In this document: piece by piece, positions 34,584 to 43,866 of the stretch
Layout of the letters: each line of letters starts with the position of its first letter
Position numbering within the stretch: the stretch's first letter is position 1
Assembly (NCBI RefSeq): GCF_025837095.1
Contig: NZ_CP107551.1
Span: 4,334,668 to 4,398,667, forward strand
DNA length: 64,000 nucleotides
Direction: 5' to 3'
Origin: Rhodococcus sp. Z13
GTDB taxonomy: Bacteria > Actinomycetota > Actinomycetes > Mycobacteriales > Mycobacteriaceae
Program-made: the position numbers and the translations under genes
Notes under the pieces: generated by a model
Databases searched by the model: none
What the model saw: only the letters and a program-made list of their open reading frames with translations
Told to the model about the DNA's origin: nothing

Positions 34584-35768
34584 ATGACACTCTCCATCCC
34601 CGCCCCCGAGGTCGACGAAGACGACTTCCGCGAGATCCTCGCCCAGACCCGCGCGTTCGTGCGCAACGTGGTCGTTCCCCGAGAGCAGGAGATCGCCGAG
34701 ACGAATGCGATCCCCGAGGACATCCGCGCTGCCGCCAAGGAGATGGGCCTGTTCGGATACGCCATCCCGCAGCAATGGGGCGGGCTCGGCCTGAACCTGA
34801 TGCAGGACGCCGAACTCGCAATGGAGCTCGGCTACACCACCTTGTCGCTGCGCTCGATGTTCGGCACCAACAACGGCATCGCCGGGCAGGTGCTCGTCAA
34901 CTTCGGCACCGACGAGCAGAAGGCACAGTGGCTCGAGGGCATCGCCTCCGGCGAGGTCGTCGCCTCCTTCGCCCTGACCGAACCCGGCGCCGGCTCCAAC
35001 CCGGCCGGTCTGCGCACCAAAGCCGTGCGCGACGGTGACGACTGGGTGATCACCGGCGAGAAGCGATTCATCACCAATGCCCCGTTGGCGAACCTGTTCG
35101 TGGTGTTCGCCCGCACCCGCCCGGCCGACGAGAACGGCCCCGGCATCGCGGTCTTCCTCGTCCCCGCCGACACCCCCGGTGTCTCGGTGGGCAACAAGGA
35201 CGCCAAGATGGGTCAGGAGGGCGCCTGGACCGCCGACGTGCACTTCAACGACGTGCGCGTGCCGAACTCCGCCCTGATCGGTGGCAGCGAGGACGTCGGC
35301 TACAAGGCCGCGATGGTCTCCCTCGCCCGTGGCCGCGTGCACATCGCCGCGCTGTCGGTCGGGCAGGCGCAGCGCGCCCTCGACGAATCCGTCGCCTACG
35401 CCGCGACCGCCACCCAGGGCGGCACCCCGATCGGCAACTTCCAGCTGGTGCAGGCGATGATCGCCGACCAGCAGACCGGGGTCATGGCCGGCCGCGCCCT
35501 CGTGCGCGATGCCGCCCGCGCCTGGGTGGAGGAGACCGACCGCCGTATCGCCCCGTCGGTGGCGAAGCTGTTCTGCACCGAGATGGTCGGCAAGGTCGCC
35601 GATCTGGCCGTGCAGATCCACGGCGGCACCGGGTACATGCGCGAAGTCGCCGTGGAGCGGATCTACCGCGATGTGCGTCTGCTGCGCCTGTACGAGGGCA
35701 CCAGCGAGATCCAGCGCCTGATCATCGGCGGCGGACTCGTCAAGCAGGAACAGAAGAAGAACTCCTGA
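34584..35768 (+). CDS. Acyl-CoA dehydrogenase
   Basis: This 394-residue protein is of full family length. It shows [51 protein letters not shown] and the C-terminal RLYEGTSEIQRLI with Glu371 as expected base. ATG 34584 lies after a GAAGG site; no similarity extends upstream. The gene stands alone, ends at a strong terminator (35777-35809) and is divergent from the SDR-thiolase pair, so the three together could form the dehydrogenase, 3-hydroxy-dehydrogenase and thiolase steps of one beta-oxidation cycle. The hydratase for that cycle is not adjacent. Confidence 0.94.
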   Translation: MTLSIPAPEVDEDDFREILAQTRAFVRNVVVPREQEIAETNAIPEDIRAAAKEMGLFGYAIPQQWGGLGLNLMQDAELAMELGYTTLSLRSMFGTNNGIAGQVLVNFGTDEQKAQWLEGIASGEVVASFALTEPGAGSNPAGLRTKAVRDGDDWVITGEKRFITNAPLANLFVVFARTRPADENGPGIAVFLVPADTPGVSVGNKDAKMGQEGAWTADVHFNDVRVPNSALIGGSEDVGYKAAMVSLARGRVHIAALSVGQAQRALDESVAYAATATQGGTPIGNFQLVQAMIADQQTGVMAGRALVRDAARAWVEETDRRIAPSVAKLFCTEMVGKVADLAVQIHGGTGYMREVAVERIYRDVRLLRLYEGTSEIQRLIIGGGLVKQEQKKNS

Positions 35769-35776
35769 CCCTCGGG

Positions 35777-35809
35777 TGCGGCTCCGGGACCGAGCGTCCC
35801 GGAGCCGCA
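35777..35809 (+). terminator. Terminator after the acyl-CoA dehydrogenase gene
   Basis: A perfect 14-bp stem (35777-35790 and 35796-35809, TGCGGCTCCGGGAC on the 5' side) with a 5-nt loop lies 9 bp after the stop. A second hairpin for the opposite gene follows 30 bp later. Confidence 0.8.
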
Positions 35810-35839
35810 TTCCTGTCCCGGATCGGTTTCCCGCACAGA

Positions 35840-35879
35840 CGAAGAGGCCACCGGCACTGACGTGCCGGTGGCCTCTTCG
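35840..35879 (-). terminator. Terminator after the CoA ligase gene
   Basis: A perfect 18-bp stem (35840-35857 and 35862-35879, CGAAGAGGCCACCGGCAC on one side) with a 4-nt loop lies 8 bp beyond the leftward CoA ligase stop at 35888. Confidence 0.85.
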
Positions 35880-35887
35880 CGTGTGGG

Positions 35888-37549
35888 TCAGGAAACCGTC
35901 AGACGCGATCGCAGATCGGTCTTGAGGATCTTGCCCGCGGCGGAGGTCGGCAGGGCGTCGACCAGCACCACCTCACGGATCTTCTTGTACGGCAGGACGC
36001 GTTCGGCCACATAGGACTTCAGCTCGTCCTCGTCCGGGTCCGAGCCCTCGACGGGGACCACGAACGCGACCGGCTCCTGCCCGACCGCGCCGGCGTCCCG
36101 GCCGACGACCGCGGCGGTGGACACCTGCGGATGGGTCACCAGGATCTCCTCGAGCTCACGCGGATACACGTTGTAGCCCTTGTAGATCAGCATGTCCTTG
36201 GCGCGGTCGGCGATGTAGACGAAACCGTCGGCGTCGCGGTAGGCGATGTCGCCGGTGGCGAGCCAGCCGTCGACGTACTGCTCCGCCGTGATCTCGGGGT
36301 GGCCGAGGTAGCCGTCGGTGACCTGGGGTCCCTTGATCCAGATCTCGCCGCGCTCACCGGCGCCGAGGACGACGGACGGGTCGGTCTGCGAACGGATCTC
36401 GATCTCGGTGTCGAACACCGGCAGGCCGACGCTGCCGAGCCGGTAGTCGGAGTCGACGACGAGCGGCATGGCCGTGACGACGCAGGTGCCCTCCGTCAGC
36501 CCGTAGCCCTCGGCGACCCGGGCGTTGGGGAACGCCCGCTGCAGGTTCTCGAGGGTCACGTGGTCGATCGGGGCCGCACCCGAGGAGACGACCCGCACGG
36601 TGCTCAGGTCGCGCGTCTCGACGTCGGGGTGGGTGGCCAGCGCGTGCCACATCGCGGGGCTGCCCGTGATGTAGCTGGCCTCGTACTGCTCGATCAGCAC
36701 GAGCATCCGCGCCGGATCGAACCGGCCGGCGAGGACCTGGGTCAGGCCGCACGCGAGCAGGAACGAGGTGTTGATCAGTGCGTGCGCGTGGAACAACGGG
36801 GACACGACGATCGTCGACCCCTGCCCCGGGACCACACCGGCGATATCGAGATCGTCGATCTTTTCGAGCGACACCAGGCCGTCCTCGTCGGCGACGAGCT
36901 GGTGCCCGGCGCGCCACGCGCACATCTGCGTGACGTTGCCGATGACGTTGCGGTGCAGGACCCGCACGCCCTTCGAGATACCGGTGGTGCCACCGGTGTA
37001 CGCGATGTGTGCGACGTCGTCGCCGGACACCGCGGCCGGTTCGAAGGCGGTGGGCCGGCCGTCGAGCAGGTCGGCGAACCGCACGACACCCGGGGCGGAC
37101 GCCTCGACCGGGGTGTCCGAGACGACGGCGATCAGGCCGACGGTCGTACCGGCCGCGGCGCTCGCCAGGGTGCCGAACTGCTCGGGCTGTGTCACCGCCG
37201 CGACCGCCGCGGTCTCCTCGATCTGCCGGCGCAGGCCCGGTTCGGGCTGCAGCGGGTTGACGAGGGTGACCGCGGCGCCCACGCGCAGCGCACCGTAGTA
37301 GGCGATGTGGAAGTCGACACAGTTGCCGAGATGCAGCAGCACCACGTCGCGTTCGCGCACACCCGATTCGCGGAGTGCACCGGCGAACTGCGCCGAACGC
37401 TCGTCGAGTTCACGGAAGCTCAGGACCCGGTCGCCGTCGATGACGGCGGGCCGGTCGCCGTAGACGGCGGCAAGGCTCGGCGTCCACACCGCCATCGACG
37501 TCGCCGGATAGGACAGCGTCCGATTCACCCAGTCCGGACGGGAATTCAT
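35888..37549 (-). CDS. Class I adenylate-forming acyl-CoA synthetase
   Basis: This 553-residue ligase has the P-loop AYTGGTTGISKGVRVLH near residue 185, GYGLTEGTCVVTAM near 330, GWLATGDIAYRDADGFVYIA with DRAKDMLIYKGYNVYPRELE near 430, and a C-terminal Lys in SAAGKILKTDL. The P-loop reads TGGTTG rather than the usual SGTTG, a substitution seen in some members. ATG 37549 follows GGGAGCAGACG; an in-frame ATG at 37564 overlapping the previous stop is possible. It follows a 17-beta-HSD10-like SDR gene and probably primes the substrate for the thiolase/SDR set that runs leftward from 39505. Confidence 0.92.
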   Translation of the reverse strand: MNSRPDWVNRTLSYPATSMAVWTPSLAAVYGDRPAVIDGDRVLSFRELDERSAQFAGALRESGVRERDVVLLHLGNCVDFHIAYYGALRVGAAVTLVNPLQPEPGLRRQIEETAAVAAVTQPEQFGTLASAAAGTTVGLIAVVSDTPVEASAPGVVRFADLLDGRPTAFEPAAVSGDDVAHIAYTGGTTGISKGVRVLHRNVIGNVTQMCAWRAGHQLVADEDGLVSLEKIDDLDIAGVVPGQGSTIVVSPLFHAHALINTSFLLACGLTQVLAGRFDPARMLVLIEQYEASYITGSPAMWHALATHPDVETRDLSTVRVVSSGAAPIDHVTLENLQRAFPNARVAEGYGLTEGTCVVTAMPLVVDSDYRLGSVGLPVFDTEIEIRSQTDPSVVLGAGERGEIWIKGPQVTDGYLGHPEITAEQYVDGWLATGDIAYRDADGFVYIADRAKDMLIYKGYNVYPRELEEILVTHPQVSTAAVVGRDAGAVGQEPVAFVVPVEGSDPDEDELKSYVAERVLPYKKIREVVLVDALPTSAAGKILKTDLRSRLTVS

Positions 37550-37563
37550 CGTCTGCTCCCGCA

Positions 37564-38328
37564 TCAGCGCGGTGCCATGCGGATGGCACCGTCGAGACGG
37601 ATCGTCTCGCCGTTGATGTAACCGTTCTCGAGGATGTTCGTGGCCAACCGGCCGAACTCGTCGGGGCGGCCCAGGCGCGACGGGTTGGGCACCGTGGCCT
37701 CGAGCGACTTGCGGACGTCCTCGCGCAGGCGGGCGAGCAGCGGGGTGTCCATGATGCCGGGGGCGATGGTGTTGACGCGGATGCCCTTGCTGGCGAGGTC
37801 GCGTGCCGCGACGATCGTCATGCCGACGATGCCGGCCTTGGACGCCGAGTAGTTGATCTGGCCGATCTGGCCCTCGAAGGCGGCGACGGAGGCCGTCATG
37901 ACGATGGCGCCACGCTCGTCGTCGATGAGGTCGAGCTCGGCCATGCGCTCGGCGCCGAGGCGCAGGGCGTTGAAGGAGCCGATGAGGTTGAGGCGGATGA
38001 CGAACTCGAAGTCCTCGAGCGAACCTGCCTTGCCCTCCTTGTCGAGGACGCGCATCTTGCGGCCGGCGCCGGCGCAGTGGACGACACCACGCAGGCCGCC
38101 GCGCTCGTGCGCGACGTCGAGGGCCGCGGCGAACTGCTCGGGATCGGTCACGTCGCCGGGAGCGAACACCGCGCCGTCGCCGAGTTCCTCGGCGACCTCG
38201 TCGCCGTTCGAGCTCGGCAGGTCGATGAGGGTGACGTTGCCGCCGGCGGCGAGGACGCGACGTGCCGTGGCGAGACCGAGACCGGAGGCGCCACCGGTGA
38301 CGGCGACGGACAGACCCTTGAGTTCCAT
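37564..38328 (-). CDS. SDR dehydrogenase, 3-hydroxyacyl-CoA dehydrogenase type-2-like
   Basis: This 254-residue SDR resembles 17-beta-hydroxysteroid/3-hydroxyacyl-CoA dehydrogenases of the HSD10 type. It has the cofactor loop VAVTGGASGLGLATAR, an Asp after the second strand (LIDLPSS) indicating NAD, HCAGAG in place of NNAG, the VMTASVAAFEGQ Ser region, the catalytic INYSASKAGIVGM, and the tail INGETIRLDGAIRMAP typical of this subgroup. Its stop lies 14 bp from the ligase ATG and 46 bp downstream of the thiolase start, so the three genes form one leftward unit: thiolase, hydroxyacyl-CoA dehydrogenase, ligase. Confidence 0.92.
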   Translation of the reverse strand: MELKGLSVAVTGGASGLGLATARRVLAAGGNVTLIDLPSSNGDEVAEELGDGAVFAPGDVTDPEQFAAALDVAHERGGLRGVVHCAGAGRKMRVLDKEGKAGSLEDFEFVIRLNLIGSFNALRLGAERMAELDLIDDERGAIVMTASVAAFEGQIGQINYSASKAGIVGMTIVAARDLASKGIRVNTIAPGIMDTPLLARLREDVRKSLEATVPNPSRLGRPDEFGRLATNILENGYINGETIRLDGAIRMAPR

Positions 38329-38374
38329 GCTGTGTTCCTTACGTGTCGAAGCGGGAGTCGAGAAAGGTTCGGGA

Positions 38375-39505
38375 TCAGAGGAGTTCGAGAATGGTGGCGT
38401 TGGCCATGCCGCCGGCCTCGCACATCGACTGCAGGCCGTAGCGGATGCCGTTGTCGCGCATGTGGTGCACGAGGCGGGTCATGAGGATCGCGCCGGACCC
38501 ACCGAGCGGGTGGCCGACGCCGATGGCGCCGCCGAGCGGGTTGAGACGGTCGGGCTTGGCGCCGGTCTCGGCGAGCCAGGCCAGCGGCACCGGGGCGAAG
38601 GCCTCGTTGATCTCGAAGGCACCGATGTCGTCGATGGACAGGCCGGAACGCTTCAGCGCCTTCCCGGTGGCGGGGATCGGGCCGGTGAGCATGACGACCG
38701 GGTCGTCGGCGGCGACGACGGCGGTGTGGATGCGCGCGAGCGGGGTCCAGCCCTGCGCCGCAGCGTATTCGCTGGTGGTGATGAGCAGGGCGCCGGCGCC
38801 GTCGGAAATCTGCGAGGAGTTGCCGGCGTGGATCACGCCGTCCTCCTTGAAGACCGTCTTGAGCTTGCCGAGCGACTCGAGGGTGCCGCCGCGGCGGATG
38901 CCCTCGTCCGTGGCGAAATCGCCGACCGGGACGATCTGGCCGGTGAAGGCCCCGGCGTCGGTGGCGGCCGCGGACAGTTCGTGCGAGCGCAGCGAGTACT
39001 CGTCGAGTTGCGTGCGGGAGAAGCCCCACTTCTCGGCGATCATCTCGGCGCCGATGCCCTGGCTGAAGCCGCCGACCTCGAAGCGGTCGAGGACGTTCTG
39101 CGGGAAGTGCTGGCCGTCCTTGCTGGCGCTGCCCATCGGCACGCGGCTCATGGACTCGACACCACCGGCGACCACGACGTCGTTCTGGCCGGAGACGACG
39201 GTGGCGGCGGCGAAGGACACGGCCTGCTGGGCCGACCCGCACGCCCGGTTGATGGTGGTGGCGGGCACGGTGACGGGCCATCCGGCCGCGAAGACGGCGC
39301 TGCGCGAGACGATTCCGGCCTGGTCGCCGACCTGGCTGACGCAACCCCACTGGACGTCGTCGATCGTGGCGGGATCGAGGCCGGTCCGCTCGGCCAGCGC
39401 GGTCAGCACGTGGGCGGACAGGTTGACGGGGTGGATTTCGGACAGTGCACCACCGCGACGTCCGATGGGGGTACGGACGGCGTCGACGATCACGGCATCG
39501 CGCAT
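38375..39505 (-). CDS. Thiolase family protein
   Basis: This 376-residue thiolase has the nucleophile Cys89 in INRACGSAQQAVSF, EINEAFAPVPLAWL, IGVGHPLGGSGAILMTR and a final MCEAGGMANAT. The GSAQQA sequence differs from the GSGLQA of the thiolase at 32419-33630, suggesting another substrate class, such as branched or steroid-like 3-oxoacyl-CoA. ATG 39505 follows AAAGGA. It is the first gene of the leftward unit with the SDR and the CoA ligase. The 164-bp leader includes a 12-bp inverted repeat at 39567-39617, and the MFS gene lies upstream on the same strand. Confidence 0.93.
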   Translation of the reverse strand: MRDAVIVDAVRTPIGRRGGALSEIHPVNLSAHVLTALAERTGLDPATIDDVQWGCVSQVGDQAGIVSRSAVFAAGWPVTVPATTINRACGSAQQAVSFAAATVVSGQNDVVVAGGVESMSRVPMGSASKDGQHFPQNVLDRFEVGGFSQGIGAEMIAEKWGFSRTQLDEYSLRSHELSAAATDAGAFTGQIVPVGDFATDEGIRRGGTLESLGKLKTVFKEDGVIHAGNSSQISDGAGALLITTSEYAAAQGWTPLARIHTAVVAADDPVVMLTGPIPATGKALKRSGLSIDDIGAFEINEAFAPVPLAWLAETGAKPDRLNPLGGAIGVGHPLGGSGAILMTRLVHHMRDNGIRYGLQSMCEAGGMANATILELL

Positions 39506-39566
39506 GCGAATCGGTCCTTTGCTGTTGCGGACACGGTTGCCGGGCAACCATGGTGGGTAAACGACG

Positions 39567-39617
39567 ACCGGCCGGGTGGCGGCCCTCACATTCGAGGAGA
39601 CCATGCACCCGGCCGGT
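39567..39617 (-). terminator. Inverted repeat between the MFS gene and the thiolase unit
   Basis: ACCGGCCGGGTG (39567-39578) pairs perfectly with 39606-39617 across a 27-nt loop, about 50 bp after the MFS stop. It may be a weak terminator or an operator of the thiolase promoter. The loop is long, so confidence is low. Confidence 0.4.
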
Positions 39618-39669
39618 AGGGGAAAGTCTTTCGGCGGAAGCCTCCGTTAGGTGGAAGCTATGCCGTTCG

Positions 39670-41022
39670 TCAGGCGATGCCCCGGATCAGCTTGCGATCG
39701 CGTTCGGGGTTGGCGAAGACCAGCACCGCCACCGCGGCGATCGCACCGACGATGCCGATGGCCTGGAACGCTGCCGCGTAGCCCTCGGCGGGCGTGGCGG
39801 CGTTGTCGACGAGCACACCGGTCGCGTAGGGGGCGACGAGGCCGCCGACGGCCATGAGGGCGAGGAAGACACCCATCGTGCCGGCGGTCTGCTGCGGCGG
39901 GCACAGCTCCGAGATCGCCGCGTTGATCAGCGGGAACGCGATGGAGCCGATGCCGTAGCCGAAGGAGACGACCGCGACGGCGAGCGCCGGGGTGCTGATC
40001 GAGGGCAGGAACACCAGGATGGCGCCGCACAGGAGGACACCGACGGACGGGACGATGATGCGCACGACCCGCGAGCGGTAGCCCTTGCCGAGCAGCCGGT
40101 CGGTGACGGTGCCGGAGAAGATCATCAGGCACAGGCCCACGATGGACGGCAGGGCGAACATCGAACCGGCCTGCATGGCGCTGTAGCCGAGACCGACCTC
40201 GAAGTAGGACGGCAGCCAGGTCAGCACCACGGTCGACAGAGCGTAGACGACCATGATCAGGGCGGCGCAGCTGATGAAGGTGCGGGTCAGCAGGATCTTG
40301 TGCCACGGAACCGACGGTTCGGTCGAGGCGGTGTCGGCGTTCTCGACGGCCTTGGCGGTCTTGGCCGTCTTGGCGGTGAAGGGGCCTTCCTTCCAGCCCG
40401 TCAGCCAGCACAGGACCCAGACGGCGCCGAGCACCGACAGCGCGATCAACGCCATCTTCCAGCCGTAGTTGACGGTGATGAAGGTCAGGACGGGCGCGAG
40501 CAGGATCTTGGCGACCGAGGCGGAACCGGTGAGGAAGGCGCCCGGCAGGCCGCGCTTGGCCGGCGGGTGCCACGAATAGGTGGCGGTGTGCATGAGCGCC
40601 GAGCTGGGGCCCTCGGCGAAACCGAGGAGCATGCGGCACACGACCAGCACCGCGAACGACGCGCTCACCACGAGCGGCAGCATCACGACCGACCAGACCA
40701 GACCGAGGGCGAGCAGCGCCCAGCGCAGGGTGAGGTACTTGTTCAGCGGGCCGGCGAGGAAGCCGCCGACGGTGAACGTGACGAAGAAGAGCGAACCGAC
40801 CAGACCGATCTGCGAGGAGTTCAGTCCGAGGTCACGCGCCAGGGGCTGGGCGATGATGCCGAGCACCGCCTTGTCGGCGTAGTTCACGACGTACAGGAAG
40901 ATGACGAGCCCCGTCATTCCCCATGCACGGCCCGGGGTCACCAGGGGTGTCGAGACCTTCTCGGGTTCGGACGGGCCGTCGGCGGCACCGGATGTGCCGC
41001 GCACGATTTCGCCTGTGGTCAC
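39670..41022 (-). CDS. MFS transporter
   Basis: This 450-residue permease has the standard 12-helix pattern. An N-terminal soluble tail precedes the first helix (GMTGLVIFLYVVNYADKAVLG). The loop after helix two carries GPLNKYLTLRW, and there is a long central Lys/Thr/Glu-rich cytoplasmic loop (TAKTAKTAKAVENADTASTE) between helices six and seven. Asp/Lys in the first helix (YADKAV) are typical of the anion:cation symporter subgroup, which often takes up organic acids. The start is GTG 41022 with GAAGGGAC. It diverges from the CaiB gene across a 367-bp gap, so the acid it imports may be the substrate of that operon. Confidence 0.9.
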   Translation of the reverse strand: MTTGEIVRGTSGAADGPSEPEKVSTPLVTPGRAWGMTGLVIFLYVVNYADKAVLGIIAQPLARDLGLNSSQIGLVGSLFFVTFTVGGFLAGPLNKYLTLRWALLALGLVWSVVMLPLVVSASFAVLVVCRMLLGFAEGPSSALMHTATYSWHPPAKRGLPGAFLTGSASVAKILLAPVLTFITVNYGWKMALIALSVLGAVWVLCWLTGWKEGPFTAKTAKTAKAVENADTASTEPSVPWHKILLTRTFISCAALIMVVYALSTVVLTWLPSYFEVGLGYSAMQAGSMFALPSIVGLCLMIFSGTVTDRLLGKGYRSRVVRIIVPSVGVLLCGAILVFLPSISTPALAVAVVSFGYGIGSIAFPLINAAISELCPPQQTAGTMGVFLALMAVGGLVAPYATGVLVDNAATPAEGYAAAFQAIGIVGAIAAVAVLVFANPERDRKLIRGIA

Positions 41023-41389
41023 TGGGAGTCCCTTCAGAACTCGGATGGATGACCGGCGTACGAACGTCCGTGGGACTTCGTCTGCCGGGAGAACGTCACG
41101 CCTGGCGTTGGCGTGTATTCAACGTGAGCCGGGTCACCACAGGCAAAGAGCGGGTTGCGAACGAATCGATCACCAAAACCTATGATTCGTCACAAGCGGG
41201 TTCCGGAAGGTCCGTGCTGGTCCCCGGATCATTGGTCTGCGCTAACCGAGCGATAGCCGATCGGTGGCTGTTGCCGGTGCCACCCCCGGGGCATGCTGAC
41301 TGTGCACCGGGCCGGGACACATGTCTTCGGCCCCACCGGGACACGACCGTGTCCCCCACGAGACCCGCGACGAGGACAGCGAGCACAGC
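41023..41389. other. 367-bp divergent intergenic region, candidate regulatory sites only
   Basis: No reading frame with gene-like features is seen. It holds an 18-bp palindrome at 41338-41355, two CCGGGACAC direct repeats (41312-41320 and 41336-41344) and an AT-richer stretch around 41165-41200 with CGAATC facing GATTCG. It should contain the promoters of the MFS gene and the CaiB operon. Confidence 0.6.
41338..41355. promoter_or_regulatory. Palindrome upstream of the CaiB gene
   Basis: GGGACACG and CGTGTCCC are perfect inverted 8-mers separated by AC, 34 bp before the CaiB start. The first half also occurs as a direct repeat 24 bp upstream. It is a candidate operator for an unidentified regulator. 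Confidence 0.45.
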
Positions 41390-42634
41390 ATGAACTCCAC
41401 CGCTTCCACCGACGAGCTGCCCTCGTCCACTGCTCCCCTGGCCGGGGTGCGTGTGGTCGAGGTGTCGAGCTTCGTGGCCGCCCCGTTGTGCGGAATGACC
41501 CTGGCCGCGCTCGGCGCCGACGTCGTGCGCGTCGATCCGATCGGAGGGGCCGCCGACTACCGGCGCTGGCCGGTCACCGACGACAACGAGTCGATCTACT
41601 GGGCCGGGCTGAACAAGGGCAAGCGTTCGTTCGCCGCCGACTTCCGTGATCCCGGGGCGCAGGCGCTGATCCGCGATCTGATCATCGACGCCGGGGTGCT
41701 GGTCACCAACGCCGCCGGCCGTTCGTGGCTGGACTACGACGAGCTCGCCGCGGTGCGCCCGGACCTGATCCACGTGCAGGTCCTCGGCCGCGCCGACGGC
41801 ACCGGCGCGGTGGACTACACCGTCAACGCCGCCGCCGGGTTCCCGCAGGTCACCGGCCCGGAGAACATCTCCGCCCCGGTCAACCACGTGCTGCCCGCCT
41901 GGGACGTCAGCTGCGGGCTGTACGCGGCGCTGTCGGTGGTCTCGGCGGTCTACCGCAGGGAGATCACCGGCGCCGGTACCAAGGTGGTGCTGCCGCTCGA
42001 GGACGTCGCGTTCGCCACCGTCGGCAATCTCGGCTACATCGCCGAGGCGCAGCTCGGCCGCCCCGAACGTCCCAAGGTCGGCAACGGTGTCTACGGCACC
42101 TACGGCGCGGACTTCGCCACCCGTGACGGCGTCCGGTTCATGATCGTCGCGCTGACTCCGCGGCACTTCCGCGACCTGACCGAGCTGACCGGCACCACCG
42201 AGGCGGTGACCGCCCTCGAATCCGCCCTCGGGGTGAGTTTCAAGGACGAAGGTGCCCGCTTCGAGCACCGCCACGTGCTCGACAGCCTGTTCGGCGCCTG
42301 GTTTGCCCGCCACAGCGGCGACGAGGTCGAGAAGGCCCTGGCCGGCACCTCGATCCTGCACGAGCGCTACCGCACCTTCGCCGAACTCGCCGCCGACCCG
42401 CGGGTGACCGACAACCCGATGTTCACCCGGCTCGAGCAGCCGCGGATCGGCACCTACCACGCGCCGAGCACCCCCATGTCGTTCGACGGCCGCTATCCCG
42501 AGGTGCGCCCCGCGCCCGCCAACGGCGACGACACCGCCGAGGTCCTCACCGAACGACTCGGGTTGACCGACGAGGAGATCGACGCCCTGGCCGCCTCCGG
42601 CACCATCCGTACCACGCAGAAGGATCACGCATGA
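41390..42634 (+). CDS. CaiB/BaiF family CoA-transferase
   Basis: This 414-residue type III CoA-transferase shows LAGVRVVEVSSFVAAPLCGM near the N-terminus, LNKGKRSFAADFRDP, and the catalytic-Asp region GAVDYTVNAAAGFPQVTGP near residue 140, with C-terminal MFTRLEQPRIGTYHAPSTPM. It moves CoA between acids without ATP. ATG 41390 follows GAGGACAGC; the longer frame upstream is not supported. It is followed by two acyl-CoA dehydrogenase genes, the first overlapping its stop (ATGA), which suggests a pathway that activates an acid by transfer from another CoA ester and then desaturates it. The acid is unknown. Confidence 0.9.
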   Translation: MNSTASTDELPSSTAPLAGVRVVEVSSFVAAPLCGMTLAALGADVVRVDPIGGAADYRRWPVTDDNESIYWAGLNKGKRSFAADFRDPGAQALIRDLIIDAGVLVTNAAGRSWLDYDELAAVRPDLIHVQVLGRADGTGAVDYTVNAAAGFPQVTGPENISAPVNHVLPAWDVSCGLYAALSVVSAVYRREITGAGTKVVLPLEDVAFATVGNLGYIAEAQLGRPERPKVGNGVYGTYGADFATRDGVRFMIVALTPRHFRDLTELTGTTEAVTALESALGVSFKDEGARFEHRHVLDSLFGAWFARHSGDEVEKALAGTSILHERYRTFAELAADPRVTDNPMFTRLEQPRIGTYHAPSTPMSFDGRYPEVRPAPANGDDTAEVLTERLGLTDEEIDALAASGTIRTTQKDHA

Positions 42635-43824
42635 CCCGCCTCGCCCAGACCCTCGGCCTGACCGAGTTCCAGACCGAGATCCTGGACACCGTCCGCGCTT
42701 TCGTCGACCGGGAGATCATCCCCAACGCGCAGGAACTCGAGCACTCGGACACCTACCCGCAGGCCATCGTCGACCAGATGCGCGAGATGGGTCTGTTCGG
42801 GCTGATGATCCCCGAGGAGTACGGCGGGCTCGGCGAGTCGCTGCTGACCTACGCGCTGTGCGTGGAGGAACTGGCCCGCGGCTGGATGAGCGTCTCCGGT
42901 GTCATCAACACCCATTTCATCGTCGCGTACATGATCCGCCAGCACGGCACCGAGGCGCAGAAGCAGCACTTCCTGCCGCGCATGGCCACCGGCGAGGTCC
43001 GCGGGGCGTTCTCGATGTCCGAACCCGAACTCGGTTCCGACGTCGCCGCGATCCGCACCAAGGCCAAGCGCGACGCCGAGGGCAACTACACCATCAACGG
43101 CCAGAAGATGTGGCTGACCAACGGTGGCTCCTCCACCCTGGTCGCCGCGCTGGTGCGCACCGAGGAAGGTGCCGAGAAGCCGCACAAGAACCTGACCACC
43201 TTCCTGATCGAGAAGCCGGCCGGTTTCGGTGAGGTCGCGCCGGGCCTGACCATCCCCGGCAAGATCGACAAGATGGGTTACAAGGGCATCGACACCACCG
43301 AGCTCGTCTTCGACGACTACAGGGCCTCGGCCGATTCGATCCTCGGCGGCACCCCCGGCAAGGGCTTCTTCCAGATGATGGACGGTGTCGAGGTCGGCCG
43401 CGTCAACGTCTCCGCCCGTGCCTGCGGTGTTGCGATCCGCGCCTTCGAGCTCGCCGCCCGGTACGCGCAGCAGCGCACCACCTTCGGCAAGCCCATCGCC
43501 GAGCACCAGGCGATCGCGTTCTCCCTCGCCGAGATGGCCACCAAGGTCGAGGCCGCCCATCTGATGATGGTCAATGCTGCGCGCCTGAAGGATTCGGGTG
43601 AGCGCAACGACGTCGCGGCCGGCATGGCGAAGTACCTCACCAGCGAGTACTGTTCCGAGGTCACCCAGGCTTCCTTCCGCATCCACGGCGGCTACGGCTA
43701 CTCCAAGGAGTACGAGATCGAGCGCCTCATGCGCGAGGCCCCCTTCCTGCTCATCGGTGAGGGCACCAGCGAGATCCAGAAGACCATCATCAGCAAGGGC
43801 CTCCTGCGCGAGTACGCGCTGTAA
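42631..43824 (+). CDS. Acyl-CoA dehydrogenase
   Basis: This 397-residue dehydrogenase has GLFGLMIPEEYGGLGES, AFSMSEPELGSDVAAIRTK, YTINGQKMWLTNGG and a C-terminal LIGEGTSEIQKTII with Glu377 as expected base. The TEPGxG loop reads SEPELGS, so the Thr contacting flavin is Ser and a Gly is Leu, a variant in several actinobacterial members. It overlaps the CaiB stop and precedes the second dehydrogenase by 42 bp. The pair may act as different chain-length enzymes on the same acyl chain. Confidence 0.93.
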   Translation: MTRLAQTLGLTEFQTEILDTVRAFVDREIIPNAQELEHSDTYPQAIVDQMREMGLFGLMIPEEYGGLGESLLTYALCVEELARGWMSVSGVINTHFIVAYMIRQHGTEAQKQHFLPRMATGEVRGAFSMSEPELGSDVAAIRTKAKRDAEGNYTINGQKMWLTNGGSSTLVAALVRTEEGAEKPHKNLTTFLIEKPAGFGEVAPGLTIPGKIDKMGYKGIDTTELVFDDYRASADSILGGTPGKGFFQMMDGVEVGRVNVSARACGVAIRAFELAARYAQQRTTFGKPIAEHQAIAFSLAEMATKVEAAHLMMVNAARLKDSGERNDVAAGMAKYLTSEYCSEVTQASFRIHGGYGYSKEYEIERLMREAPFLLIGEGTSEIQKTIISKGLLREYAL

Positions 43825-43866
43825 GGTCATCTCCCACAACTACATCCATCTCCGGAAGGACGACGC

